Assembly (NCBI GenBank): GCA_029204225.1 | Contig: CM055112.1 | Span: 42,478,890 to 42,542,889 of the forward strand | Length of the DNA: 64,000 nt | Reading direction: 5' to 3' | DNA from: Diphasiastrum complanatum | Lineage: Eukaryota > Streptophyta > Lycopodiopsida > Lycopodiales > Lycopodiaceae | Shown here: piece after piece, positions 9,925-20,117 of the stretch | How positions within the stretch are numbered: the stretch's first letter is position 1 | How the letters are laid out: each line of letters starts with the position of its first letter | The notes under the pieces: generated by a model | Databases searched by the model: none | What the model was told of the DNA's origin: nothing | Seen by the model: the letters and a program-made list of their open reading frames with translations, nothing else | Made by a program: the position numbers and the translations under genes

Positions 9925-10450
9925 CACTCAACCAACCAGACTCTGATCTTTGGAGAGAAGCTATGGACAGAGAGTATTCCTCTCTGATCAAGAACTAGAC
10001 ATGGTCACTAGTCGAAGCTCCTATTGGCTACAATATCATTGATTGTAAATGGATCTTCAAGATCAAATACAATGCCAATGGAGCAATTGATTGAAGGAAG
10101 GCAAGACTAGTAGCACGAGGATTCACTCAGATCTCCAATGTTGACTATAGTGAGACTTTCAGTCCAATAGTCAAGCATTCATCGATCCGAGCCCTCCTGC
10201 CATATGCTGTAGCTGCCAACCTCGAAGTGCATCAACTTGATGTGCAAACAACTTATCTGAATGGAGTTATACAAGAAGACATCTACATGATCCAACCCAA
10301 AGGATACGTTCTGGAAGGTATAAAGAATCATGTCTGTAAACTCCATAAAGCACTCTACGGCTTGAACAGTCTGTCAGAGCTTGGTTTCAGAGGATCAACA
10401 CATTTCTCATCGAACAAGGTTTCCAACCAAGCACTGGTGACTTCAGACAA
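9925..10450 (+). pseudogene. nested copia: N-terminal half of reverse transcriptase
   Basis: Starts with a DSDLWREAMDREYSSLIKN motif and includes CKWIFKIKYNANG, a RARLVARGFTQ-like motif (with KARLVARGF seen), VDYSETFSPIVK, a QLDVQTTYLNG motif and LHKALYGL, in the order expected for copia reverse transcriptase. Stops replace residues after IKN and after the GAID motif, and a frame change lies near 10368. Gag, protease and integrase are missing: only about 95 bp separate the primer site from RT. The RT stops near 10450, before the YVDD region. The missing half lies inverted at 13632-14680, so this is one element split by an inversion. Confidence 0.85.
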
Positions 10451-11590
10451 TAGTTAGTTAAGCATGAGATGTAATAACTTCTCTTCATGCTCGTTCCAAA
10501 ATTCGAGATTAGAGCTCTGAGACTGAAAATCTTGGTGTGCTCAATGCAAAAATTGAAGCGGGAATAGCAGAACTTTTGAAATCATTATATGCTTATAGTG
10601 AAATATGAGGCAGGATGATTTTTCAATGTGACATAAACATTACAAAAGTAAGGTATGCTAGATCTATTCATGTTGATTTATTGTAGTTCTAAGCATTTAC
10701 GAATTGTAGCTTTTAAAAATGGCAATGTTCCATTTACATGTTGCTCTTCCTATGGAATGTGAACTCACAAACATAAAATCATAAAATAACCAAGATAGAT
10801 TTTTGACAAATTTTCACAACCTTGTGAAACTTTTTTTAGTGGATCCTTTGGTATGCATATGAAGTAAAAAACCAGCAAAAGGATCCATCATAGCAGCACC
10901 TCACCAAATCCATGATAATATTTCTTTGGTTAAAATCATTTGCCAACACCTTTGAAGAGAATTCCAGCAATTTGCCACTATACCAATGTGCTTCCTCCAT
11001 GCTTGATGACGATCTTTGATTGGAAAGTACCATTTGCATGAATGGTTGCACCACAATGAAAATCAGAGGCTTCCATGCCTCATAAAGATCACAAAGACCA
11101 TAGATATCAAGATCATATCAAGATTAAGCATACTAGCTTGACTAGTCTACATACTATGAATTTTATCCATGATGGATCTAATCTTGAAATCAAATGAAAT
11201 CTTGATCTTCTTGAGGCTAAATACTTGCTCAAGTATGTAAGTGTCCTCTTTGGATGCTTCACTTAATCTCAAGAGAAGTTTACAAAATACCTCAAAACAT
11301 GTAAAAACATGATTTTTCAAATTTTGAGCAACAAGCTCAATCTTGCTCTTACTTAATCCAAGAGCATGCACTTGATGACACAATCTCTTACATTCAAAAT
11401 GTTTTGGAAACATATCTAAGCCAATAATGACAAGTAATATGTCCATACTAGAGACATGATACAAGACAAACATTGCCTCACTCCAACTATGAGATGTAGC
11501 AACCTCATAAAAGCAAGATGGTACACCAAGTAATGAAAGAGAAGCATAAGCGAGGATGTTGAAGTGGATACCACCTGAAACTTGCCTCCC
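10451..11590. other. inverted flank, no gene recognised
   Basis: This part belongs to the inverted segment and would have followed the older host copia. A 176-codon minus-strand ORF at 11147-11677 overlaps the decayed integrase C-end in another frame and matches nothing I know beyond that. I see no conserved domain from 10460 to 11140. Confidence 0.4.
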
Positions 11591-12457
11591 TTTACCATGA
11601 AAAATGAGATATGATATGAGATGCCTTGATCTTGGCCCCTTCCAAGGTTGAATGTTGATCTTCATAAAATATGTCATCTTTACTCTCGATCACTTTTGAA
11701 ATAGAGAGTACAAAGGCTTTATAGGCCTCGTTGGTGGATAAGCATCAAACCATGATCCATGAGCTTGGATCATCCTTCCTCCTTGTTTCCAAGGGAATAT
11801 GTGCAAAGCAAGAACCTCCAAAGACACTAAGGTATTCAACCTTAGGCTTCAATAATAATACTTCATATGGTGTATTTCCTCCAAGAGCTCCACCACTTCT
11901 CAAAGCTTTGATCTTCAATGAGAATTCCATCTCAACATATGCTTTGAATAACAGGAAATAATCATGCACCATAAATCTTGAAGAAAGAAGAAATGTGCAT
12001 CTTGTGTGATCCTCCTCCTTTGAAGACTTGGATAAATAAGAAACCTCAAGAGATTTTGCACTCTCTCTTGGGTTTAATTTGTAGATTCCTCCATATCTAG
12101 ATCCATATGCAAGGATCTCACCATCCTTCTTGATCACACAATTGTCAATATGGAAATTGACATCAAGGCCACCATTAAGTAATTTGCCAACACTTATAAG
12201 ATTCTTTGTAATCTTGGGAACAAAAAGAACCTTATGAAGAGATTGAACTTTTGATGATGCAAGCTTCAAGGGAATAGTCCCTACTCCTTCAATTTTGTAC
12301 TCTTGATCACCTGCAATATATATGGCCTTCTTGATTCTTTCATAAGGCATAATAGTTGAAAAGGAATCCTTGGAGCTACACATATGTGAAGCTACACATA
12401 TGTGAAGATAGCTTTGGAATATTTGATCCTTAGAGTGATAAGTCTTGAGGTATTTTT
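11590..12457 (-). pseudogene. host copia continued (gag end, protease, integrase fragments), inverted
   Basis: Read on the minus strand from 12457, the gag frame interrupted at 8666 resumes with TSRLITLR, matching TSRVLTLR in the intact copia. It then passes quickly to a protease remnant (a V-A-S-H-M-C pattern where D-S-G-A-x-x-H-M is expected), the region VGTIPLKL to LHKVLFVPKITKNLISVGKLL, and the integrase C-end (GGNTPYEVL, FGGSCFAHIP). It ends with an EAYKAFVL and DDIFYEDQ stretch in a shifted frame. The integrase catalytic core is largely deleted. A 16-bp tandem duplication sits in the protease (12375-12406). Confidence 0.8.
12375..12406. repeat. 16-bp tandem duplication with palindromic core in protease remnant
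   Basis: GCTACACATATGTGAA occurs twice in a row (12375-12390 and 12391-12406). Each copy holds the palindrome CACATATGTG. It lies at the protease active-site region of the host copia remnant. Confidence 0.85.
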
Positions 12458-13631
12458 TGTTGGGAAAAGAGGGGTGTGAGAAACAAAAATAGTTCAAAAG
12501 GAAACGAACACGAAAAGAAGCGAACTTGAAACTCGAAAAAGAAACGAACTCGAATGGAAAGTGTTCGTGCGCAGCGGAAAGAGCTATCTCACTCTTTCTC
12601 TAAGCATGACTATGCCTATCAGACTCGAACAGAACAATAGTGATAGAAATCACGTTCGGTCGGATTACATGGCCAAACATTAAGCAACAAAACATCAAAA
12701 AAACAATTTGTCGTGAACAGCTAGACAACTTATTAGTCGCGAATTATTCGCGAAGAGCTAGACTGAGCTCGAATGATAATCAGTCGTGAAAGACAAGACT
12801 AAATAATAGTCGCGAATAGCTAGGCTAATAATAATTTGCTAAGAACAGACTACCAGATTAAGCAATAAGAGAGCTAGACAGAGTGTAGAAAGGCATAGCA
12901 ATATTGACACAAATCTGAACATAGAACAAACATAGCTGTAATCAGATTAAGTACAGCAAAATATACAGGTCAATAATGCAGGTGAGCACAAGACAATAGT
13001 GGACGAAACCACGTGTTTCAAAAAGCTAATCCAATCTGTAAAAGGAATAAACCTATTACTGACAATACAAAGAATCGATGCGCAAAAGCATCTACTTTGT
13101 CTATCTTTAATAAGCTTTTGATGCTATTATGCTTGTTGCTTGTTTCTCATCTAAAATCTCACATACAGAATATGCAGATGGTATTCAATATATACATATT
13201 TTTACAACTGTGCAAATGAAGAAAGTACAAAGTGGATGTACTGTCTGTGGGAGATCGTGCGTGGCTGATGTCGTTGTCAAATCAGTTTGCACAATGCATG
13301 GGATGAGCGTGAGAAGGCCGCAACATCAGTCTTTGTTGAAATGAACGTTGGTGAAGATGCGAAAAATATGACACTCTGACAAATGCCTTAAGATTTGATT
13401 TACAAGGTGCTTTCGCTTTTCTATAAGGGCACCTATTGCATTTGTAGGACAGTGTTGTCTTTTTTGCCTGTCACAAATTTACTTGTATTTATGCAGACAA
13501 TCATGTTTTATTCGTCTGTCTTATTTTACATGTAAATATGCAAACTGTGCAACAACATGAGTAAAAATGTAGCATCGTGAATGGGGGTAGATTAACATAG
13601 GATTTAAGAGAGTAAAGAGATAAATCCAACA
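12458..13631 (-). repeat. 3' LTR of nested copia, 1174 bp, inverted
   Basis: On the minus strand it opens TGTTGGATTTATC and closes CCCAACA, matching 8667-9819 along its length with scattered differences. Upstream on the same strand is a short purine run (GATTAAGGG) at the place of a polypurine tract. The flank after it (AAAAA) pairs with AAGAA before the 5' LTR as a 5-bp target duplication with one change. Confidence 0.9.
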
Positions 13632-14680
13632 CCCTTAATCTGGATCTGTGAATGCCTTGATCTTCAGATTAAGCAATGCACAAAACTTGTTGTGTGCATT
13701 AACACTTAATGTCTTCATGAATATATCTGCAACCATGTCCTGCATTCTATAGTACGTTAAACTCACCTCCTCGTTGAGAACCTTGCCCCTGATGTAGTGA
13801 TATCTGATTTCAATGTGCTTACTCTTAGAGTGAAATCTAGGGTTGGCCGATAAGGCAATAGCACTCTGATTATCACCAAGAATAAAATTGTGGGGTTGTA
13901 TTGATACAAATTAATGTATGATAGTTAATTTCTCAACCAAAACACTTCTTTAATAGATTGAGAAGTAGCAATGTATTTTGCTTATGTAGAAGAAAGAGCG
14001 ATAGAGGTTTTCTTATGACTGTTCCATGAGATAGGACTCTCGTTGAAGAAGAATGTAAATCCAGATTTGGACTTACAATTGTCTACATCTCCTCCCCAGC
14101 TTGCATCAGTATATCCACTGAGTTGATGAAGGTTGTCGTTGCTGACTTCTCCATAGCAGATGCACTGGTCCATGGTAGCTCAAATATACCTCATGACTCT
14201 TATGAGAGCCTTCCAATGGGTAATGCTAGGATTAGCCATAATTGGCTGAGTGAGCTTACTGCAAAAGAGATGTCTGGTCTTGTACATGCCATTGCGTACA
14301 TGAGAGATCCAAGTATCGATCGATAAGGATACTCTCTCATCTACTCCTCTTCTTGCTTGGTCTGGGGACATTGGTCCTTTGACAAACGTAGGCCCAGCTG
14401 GATCCATTGGTGAGTGAGCTAATTTATAATTCATTAGATTGTATCTATCAAGAACGTTGTGAAGATACCTTGTTGAGTGATGTAAATCAATCATCTCGCT
14501 CTGTCTCTGTGGATATGAATGCCAGAAAAAAGTGAGCTTCATCCAGATCAGTCATGTCGAACTCTGAATACAACATCTGCTTAGAATCCTTAACCAAATT
14601 GGTATTGTTGCTGAAAAACAACGTATCATCCACGGATGAGGTGATGATAATGAAGGATTGCTGCATGTGGAGCATGCTCC
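13632..14680 (-). pseudogene. nested copia: C-terminal RT and RNase H half, inverted
   Basis: On the minus strand from 14675: a QQSFIIITSSVDDTLFFSN stretch (VDD of the RT active site; the usual Y is S), then FDMTDLDEAHFFL, then, in other frames, DLHHSTRYLHNVLDRYNL, HWKALIRVMRYI and an RNase H stretch YTDASWGGDVDNCKSKSG with an ALSST end. It continues exactly where the plus-strand fragment at 9925-10450 stops. Frame changes occur near 14180 and 14530. The 3' LTR follows at 13631. Confidence 0.83.
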
Positions 14681-14684
14681 CACA

Positions 14685-15424
14685 TGTGTAAAATGGTTAG
14701 AAATATTTTATAATGTTGACTTTAGGGGTATCACAAAGATTCCTAGTCAAGCATCTTGGTGTCACTAGGTGATAGGGCCAATTTTGGCTTTAGAGGTCAA
14801 ATGGTCAAGTACACATGTGTTGTCATGATTAGGCCAAAATTCAATTGTGATGTAACTCAAGCTAGCTAGGTTGCTTACAGATGTCAATTTTAGGTTTGAT
14901 GAGTGATGCACCCTATGTGGTGGCAAAAGTCAAAGGGTCCAATCATAAGAGAGAGATGTGTTGGAAGGGTCCAATCAAAAGTGAGGGATATTGCATCACA
15001 CATCCAATAGGATTAGAGAGGCTATGTTTAAGGGGTCCAATAGGAATTAAGCTTGGATCTCCATGAGTTTCTATATGTACTTTCATTCCCTTCATTAATG
15101 TATGAGAGATCTATGAGTTTTTTTAGTCAATTTGGAGATTTGCCAATTTTGCTTGTATTGTCTTTTCTCTCTAGATGAGCCCAAAAGTGGTATTTTCTCT
15201 CTCTACTCGAGGAGAGGAGCTTGTTGGGACTTAGTTTATTTCATGAAGTCTTCCACACATGTGAAACACCTTTTGGTAATGAATGAATGCATGTAGAATG
15301 GTCTTTTTTCCTTAGATCTTGTCATTGATCTTGGATTTCAATCAATAGATGATATATAGTGCATAAGCCAAGCTTAGGAGATCTTTCACACATTAGGACA
15401 TTCCCACATGTGTGAATTTTCACA
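14685..15424 (+). repeat. probable solo LTR related to the first copia family
   Basis: The stretch opens TGTGTAAAATGG and closes GAATTTTCACA, resembling the termini of the LTR at 5180-5834 (TGTGAAAATTG and TTTTTCACA). It holds CACATGTG-type palindromes near 14682, 14813, 15253 and 15402, comparable to the G-box palindromes of the first element. No coding sequence or clear target duplication was found. It begins beside the right inversion breakpoint. Alternative: unrelated AT-rich sequence with chance termini. Confidence 0.4.
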
Positions 15425-16560
15425 GATCATATAACACATTATATGGTAAGATTTTGATGTTACACTACTATAGACAAATATGTGCAATTAATTTAGATAC
15501 TTTTGGTACTGATTTAGATTATGTTTTTATGACATGCAGCACATATTACGGCATCATTCGACATTCTTTGCAAGAAATAGTGGGAGTCTTAGCATATGGT
15601 CATCGCAAGGAATGGAAAAATCTCACTCGCAAGCAAGAGCGACATTTCATAAAAGTACACAACATGGTGGGACTTGCACAAAGAACAACTATATACTGCA
15701 ACTTTTCCAATGGTTTTGCAAAAGAATCCAAATTCGTCATAATACAAGATCGACGAATTATAAAAAATTTCAAAAAACATGCAAATTTATACAAGCTAAT
15801 AGGCAATAGACTTATAGAGAAATTTTGTATATCAAATGAAAATTTTTACAAAGTTCGGTTATCCAATATCTACTCTGCTTTTGACACTTTCTGTAATGAA
15901 AGTTGCAATTTAGAATCATGCAACAATTTCCTTCTCTCGTAAGGATCCAAGAGCTCATAGTTTTCATGCTTACTCAGATCAACGTAGGCTGCATACAATG
16001 CAAAATGAGATGATCTGAGCATGGAATTCACTAGACCATATCCTAAAATCTTAAATGCAATATTTTTCTTAACAAAAACTATTTTATGCACCCTATTAAA
16101 ATTATATCCTCAAGAAAATAAGCAAAAAGAAACAGAGAAAAAATGGATTTGAAATACTCTATATTATCACTAATACCAAATTCATGGAAAAAAGATAACA
16201 GACTAGAATCGAAATTAGACATTTCAATAAAAAAAATATAGAAAGAAAGATTTTGAATATTGGACTCAAGCGCAAAATGCAAGTTGAAACAAAACTACAA
16301 CGCCCTATGCGCTCGATAGAGATATAAGAAAATTGAGTATTGGATCCGAGCGTGAGTACAAAGAACAAGAAAAATTGACAAGTAAGGCGCGCTTGAGAGG
16401 AATATCGGAGCAGGCAGTATCAGTTTCAGGCACAAATGTATAAACAGATGCAAAGCAGTGGCAAGTGTGCACTTGAAATCGATATCCGACGTAGAAATCA
16501 AATTTTTTTTGTGAAACTCCGTGCCAGAGATGATGAATTTATAAATAAAAATCACACATG
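15425..16560. other. AT-rich stretch with one unrecognised ORF
   Basis: The plus-strand ORF at 15412-15942 (176 codons, rich in Asn, Lys, Phe and Cys) has no motif I recognise and could be chance in AT-rich DNA. The rest shows nothing coding. It may be distal upstream sequence of the gene at 16962. Confidence 0.35.
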
Positions 16561-16575
16561 TGAATGAAGTCTAAA

Positions 16576-16813
16576 AGAACACGTGTCGTTGCATGATTGG
16601 TCGAAAATATTTTGCCGTATAGAGAATGATTGATCTGACATTTATCACGTGCAGAATGACATGTGTCGTATTCTGATTCGGGCACATGTCTGATCGCCAT
16701 GTGGCCTCATTATTGTGTCATAATGACCTACACGAATAGTACACATGGACCATTTAAATGATGCCACGTTTTCGTAGCCGTTTTTCACATGTGCAAAATT
16801 TCTTTTATAAATA
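16576..16813 (+). promoter_or_regulatory. promoter-like region with ABRE/G-box cluster and TATA box
   Basis: A TATA box TATAAATA stands at 16806-16813, 149 bp before the ATG at 16962. Upstream are CACGTG with an ABRE-type ACGTGTC at 16580-16587, a second CACGTG at 16646-16651, an ATGTGTCG word near 16661, CACATG near 16683 and CACATGTG near 16786. Clusters of ACGTG cores before a TATA box are typical of ABA- or light-responsive plant promoters. The response itself is inferred. Confidence 0.5.
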
Positions 16814-16937
16814 CCTCCTCCAAATTTTCATTTTCTCTCACAAATTTTTCGTTTTTGACTCTTGATATCGATCTCAAGTGCGCTCATTGTACGTTCTAAT
16901 TCCGCCAGCACTCCTCGCGCTTGAGACCAATACCGCG

Positions 16938-16943
16938 ATGTAA
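16938..16943 (+). promoter_or_regulatory. start-stop upstream ORF (ATG TAA)
   Basis: The first ATG after the TATA box is followed at once by a stop codon. It lies 18 bases before the next ATG at 16962. Minimal AUG-stop elements are known to stall ribosomes in some plant leaders; here it is only seen in sequence. Confidence 0.35.
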
Positions 16944-16961
16944 CCAAAATCGCTTTCGAGC

Positions 16962-17926
16962 ATGGAACTTCCTTCCCAGGGAGTTGTTTTTGTTGTCAGT
17001 CCATTTTTCATGGCTGCAGTGAAGGCAAAAGAGGCCACATTTGAAAAGGTTGTATATCTCATCGACTGCAGTCCAGTGGCAAAATTTTATTTGATTCCAT
17101 ATGAGAATAAGTAAGGATTGCTAGTTTGTTTTTGTTGTCTTTTATTTGGATGATTACTCTGGTTAAAATGGATTCTAGTTTTCATTTTGATTATTGTAGT
17201 CGGCATTGGAGCCTGAATATTCTTTCTGTAAAGATAAATAAGGAGGCAGTATCAAATTTTTTATGTGTAAAACTAAACTCAGCTGATAATACACATAGAG
17301 AATTCGATTCTCTGCTTCATGAGGCCGTTCGTGAAATACCGACAACGGCAACCTCGATTGGAGAGATAACCATTAAATCTCTCAAGGTATATACAATTTA
17401 TCTCTGATATGCATCTATTTTTTTTAGTTTAAATCTATCGTCATAGCATGAATAAATTTTATGTCATAATATTACTAATTTTCGTTCTCAATATATGTAG
17501 TGTGTACAACAAGGGATGTTTTTAGTTGTGCATGGTTCGACCTGTACAATACAAAGCTCTTTTTTGAGTGTTACAATTTACAAGTCGATGTAGATATTGA
17601 AAAGGTAATATTTTGTTCATTTGTAGTTCTTTTCATTTTGATTCTTATTTCTTTAGTGTCATTGTTAGTAATTTGCTCATTCACGTGTTTTGCAAGGACA
17701 GTTCACTCTTGACCCGTACACTCCCGACGATGTGTATAGATTTTGGCAAGAGTTGATTAGAACTTATCTACAAAATGGTGTAAGTGTTTCGCCTAAAATT
17801 GAGGGCTTGAAAAAGCATGCTGCTCCTGTCTTAATAGCCTTTCAGGTTGCTCAGGATGCAGATATTGTTATATACGATAAAAAAGGCATAGAAGTCCTTC
17901 CCAATATAGAGGAAGTGAAATTATAG
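16962..17926 (+). pseudogene. four-exon gene with Ulp1-like (C48) peptidase pattern, probably inactive
   Basis: Exons can be drawn at 16962-17110, 17200-17386, 17501-17604 and 17702-17926, all with GT-AG borders. Exons 1 and 2 join in frame. The joined reading has a YLIPYENKN stretch and then RHWSLNIL, fitting the Ulp1 His motif (I-P-x-x-x-x-x-H-W-x-L). REFDSLL follows as a candidate Asp motif. In exon 3 a TTRDVFSCAWF stretch aligns with the Cys motif D-C-G-V-F, but the C-G pair is absent. Exon 3 has 104 bases, so its two ends cannot be read in one frame. Exon 4 (FTLDPYTPDDVYRFWQEL) could be the C-terminal helix. The total is near 220 codons, the size of a C48 domain. SUMO-type proteases are often captured by CACTA and MULE transposons; capture is possible here. 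The call rests on motif pattern. Confidence 0.4.
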
Positions 17927-18678
17927 GGTCCAATCACATTTGGAGGTTGAAAAAGAGTGGCCCAATCACATGAAAATTAGTGTAGGCTACCACTATATAT
18001 GATGATAGCTCGTTTGTACATGTGAATTTTGAGAGCTAATCAAGTTTTTTTCTTGCAAACTTTTGGTCTATTATCTCTCTGCCTGAGAACTTGGTGGTTT
18101 TCTTTCTCTTGAGATTTACTTAGTTTTTGAAGGACATGCAAGAAACTTGCTTGACTTTGGATGATGATGTGTACAAGAGCTCTTGCCTAGATCCAAGTAG
18201 TGTTTGATAGCTCTTGAAAATCCGAGTTGATCAAGAGTAATTTGATAGTGTGCAACCTCTCATGCATGTAGGTCGTGGATAATCTATTCAGGGTCCTCAA
18301 AACTCACTTTTTGACACAGAGGACTATGTCTTGTTAATACTATCAAGGCAGACAATTTTTCTAATACAATTTCTTGTGCACCGTTTCACTGAAGTTTCAT
18401 AGTAGTGCGTCCTTTTCAAAATCAATTTTGCTTGTTTTCAGCCCATATGAATGCTTTGTTGACCTCTATAAGACTGTTATAGATTGTTTATGATGCCTCT
18501 CTAAGCGCATGAAAAGCGTGCATTTTCAACAAATCCCCTTTGGAAAAGTGTCATGCCCTGTTACAATTTTTTATGCTCTATGCTCGCACGTGTGAAGTTG
18601 AGATTGTAGGCTAATGTGGCAGGCCTTTGCACGTGTGAAGTTGAGATTGTGGCCTAATGAGGAGGAATATCTTGTAGG
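17927..18678. other. unassigned stretch with G-box-containing direct repeat
   Basis: No coding sequence is recognised. A direct repeat of GCACGTGTGAAGTTGAGATT lies at 18586-18607 and 18629-18650 (period 43), each copy with a CACGTG core. GGTCCAATCA words near 17928 also occur in the probable solo LTR (14936, 14970). Confidence 0.45.
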
Positions 18679-19650
18679 TGTCGAAGACAACCATGAACGG
18701 AGCAAAACAATAAAGCGTCTAAGATAGCCATGCTTCCTTCGAGATTAGATATTCTGAGTGGAGCGAGTATCAATGAGTGAGAGAGAAAATATCAGAAAGA
18801 ATTCACAGTGGAACACACATAAGAAAATAGAGAATCTGAATTAAGATGTGATGAATACAACTATCAGATCACGATCATGTGCCCAAGAATGGTTCATAGT
18901 AATAGTGCACTATGTGTTGTGATCTTACTTGGTTAGCTACAGATTGAATAACTATCTCTACTTCCTGAATAACTTTCACTCTCTCTAAAATCTCTGATCC
19001 TATGGAATCAGATAATTAAGATACAATGGAGTTCATTGAGGAACTCTAAATCACGCTAACTGATTATTCATGCATACTTGATTCGTGAGTTGCCATTATG
19101 TATATATACATGGAACAGTTACAATGACTGTGGGGGCAACGAGCGTGAAGTAATGCAGTTACTAAAAAGTACTGAAGTGAACTGTAACGTAGTCTGCGTC
19201 AGACAGGGCAGAGGGAGAGCTCCATTTTGAATGGTGACAGTCGACGATCGTCAAAGACTTCGGGCAAGTCCAGTAGACTAGCTTCCTCTTGAGAGGATGT
19301 CGATGACGTGGACTTCGATGTCAATGGAGTTTGTTGACAGGATGTTGATGACTTGGACTTCAAAGTTGGAGAAGTCGATGATGTGGACTTCGATGTCAAT
19401 GGAGTTTGTTGACAGGATGTTGATGACTTCGATATTAGAGAAGTTGATGACGTGGAATTCAAAGTCAGAGACTTTGAAGTCAGAGACTTCAATGTTGATC
19501 TTGCTCCTGCTTCAGTTGATTGATTGCACAGACGTTCGACTTTGAGAGTAAGGTTGCATTGTCATTGTAGGGAGAGAACACATATTTACATAGTATACTA
19601 GTGCTCATGAATCGAATTCGGGTGAGTCGGAGTGAGGCTTAATTCCGACA
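18679..19650 (-). repeat. 3' LTR of a minus-strand copia, about 972 bp
   Basis: On the minus strand the LTR opens TGTCGGAATTAAG right after the purine run TTAAGGGGGAG (19651-19661) and probably closes TTCGACA at 18679. A tandem repeat of about 75 bp occupies 19297-19460. The matching RNase H lies upstream at 19664-20115. No second LTR was found, so the element is truncated. Confidence 0.75.
19297..19460. repeat. about 75-bp tandem repeat inside copia LTR
   Basis: The word GACTTCGATGTCAATGGAGT begins at 19311 and again at 19386, and flanking GATGTTGATGACTT words repeat with it. Open frames here read as Ser/Thr/Lys-rich repeats and are probably not genes. Confidence 0.75.
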
Positions 19651-19663
19651 CTCCCCCTTAAGC

Positions 19664-20115
19664 TTAACTCTGAGGATCCTGAATGAAATTAAGCAAGCTA
19701 CATAATGCAACATGCTTTTCCTTCGACAGAGGCTTAGTAAAGATATCAGCCAACATACTATCAGTTGGACAGTAACAGACATCTTTATTCTGAAATTTCT
19801 CTCTAAGAAAATGAAATTGACCTTCAATGTGTTTAGTTCTAGAGTGAGTTTGTGGGTTCAAAGATAGAGCAATGCAGCTCTGATTGTCACAATAGAGTAT
19901 AGTTGGACTGGTTTGAGGGATCATCAGATCCTGAAGCAATCTTCTGAGCCAGATGATTTCCTTTACTGCAGAGGCAGCTGCGACATATTCAAACTCTATG
20001 GAAGACAAAAAATATGCATTTTTGCTTTTGACTATTCCATGAAATGTGTCCTCCTACTAGAAAGCAAAGATAGCAAGAAGTAAATTTTCTTGTGTCTTTT
20101 GTAGTAATGGACTTA
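19664..20115 (-). pseudogene. copia RNase H C-terminal fragment
   Basis: The minus-strand reading has an ALSSTEAEY-like SSIEFEYVAAASAVKEI motif, WLRRLLQDL, an LYCDNQSCIALSLNP stretch, TKHIEGQFHFLREK and ADIFTKPLSKEKH, the normal end of plant copia pol. Upstream, shifted codons still show the H-G-I-V-K-S-K motif region. It breaks off near 20115, where CACTA sequence on the other strand begins. Confidence 0.88.
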
Positions 20116-20117
20116 CC

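Noticed and set aside
15412-15942. 176-codon ORF considered as a gene
   Set aside because: No motif and AT-rich composition in which long ORFs arise by chance; recorded only as unassigned.
19199-19492. Ser/Thr/Lys-repeat ORF of 97 codons
   Set aside because: It is a translation of a tandem repeat inside a copia LTR.
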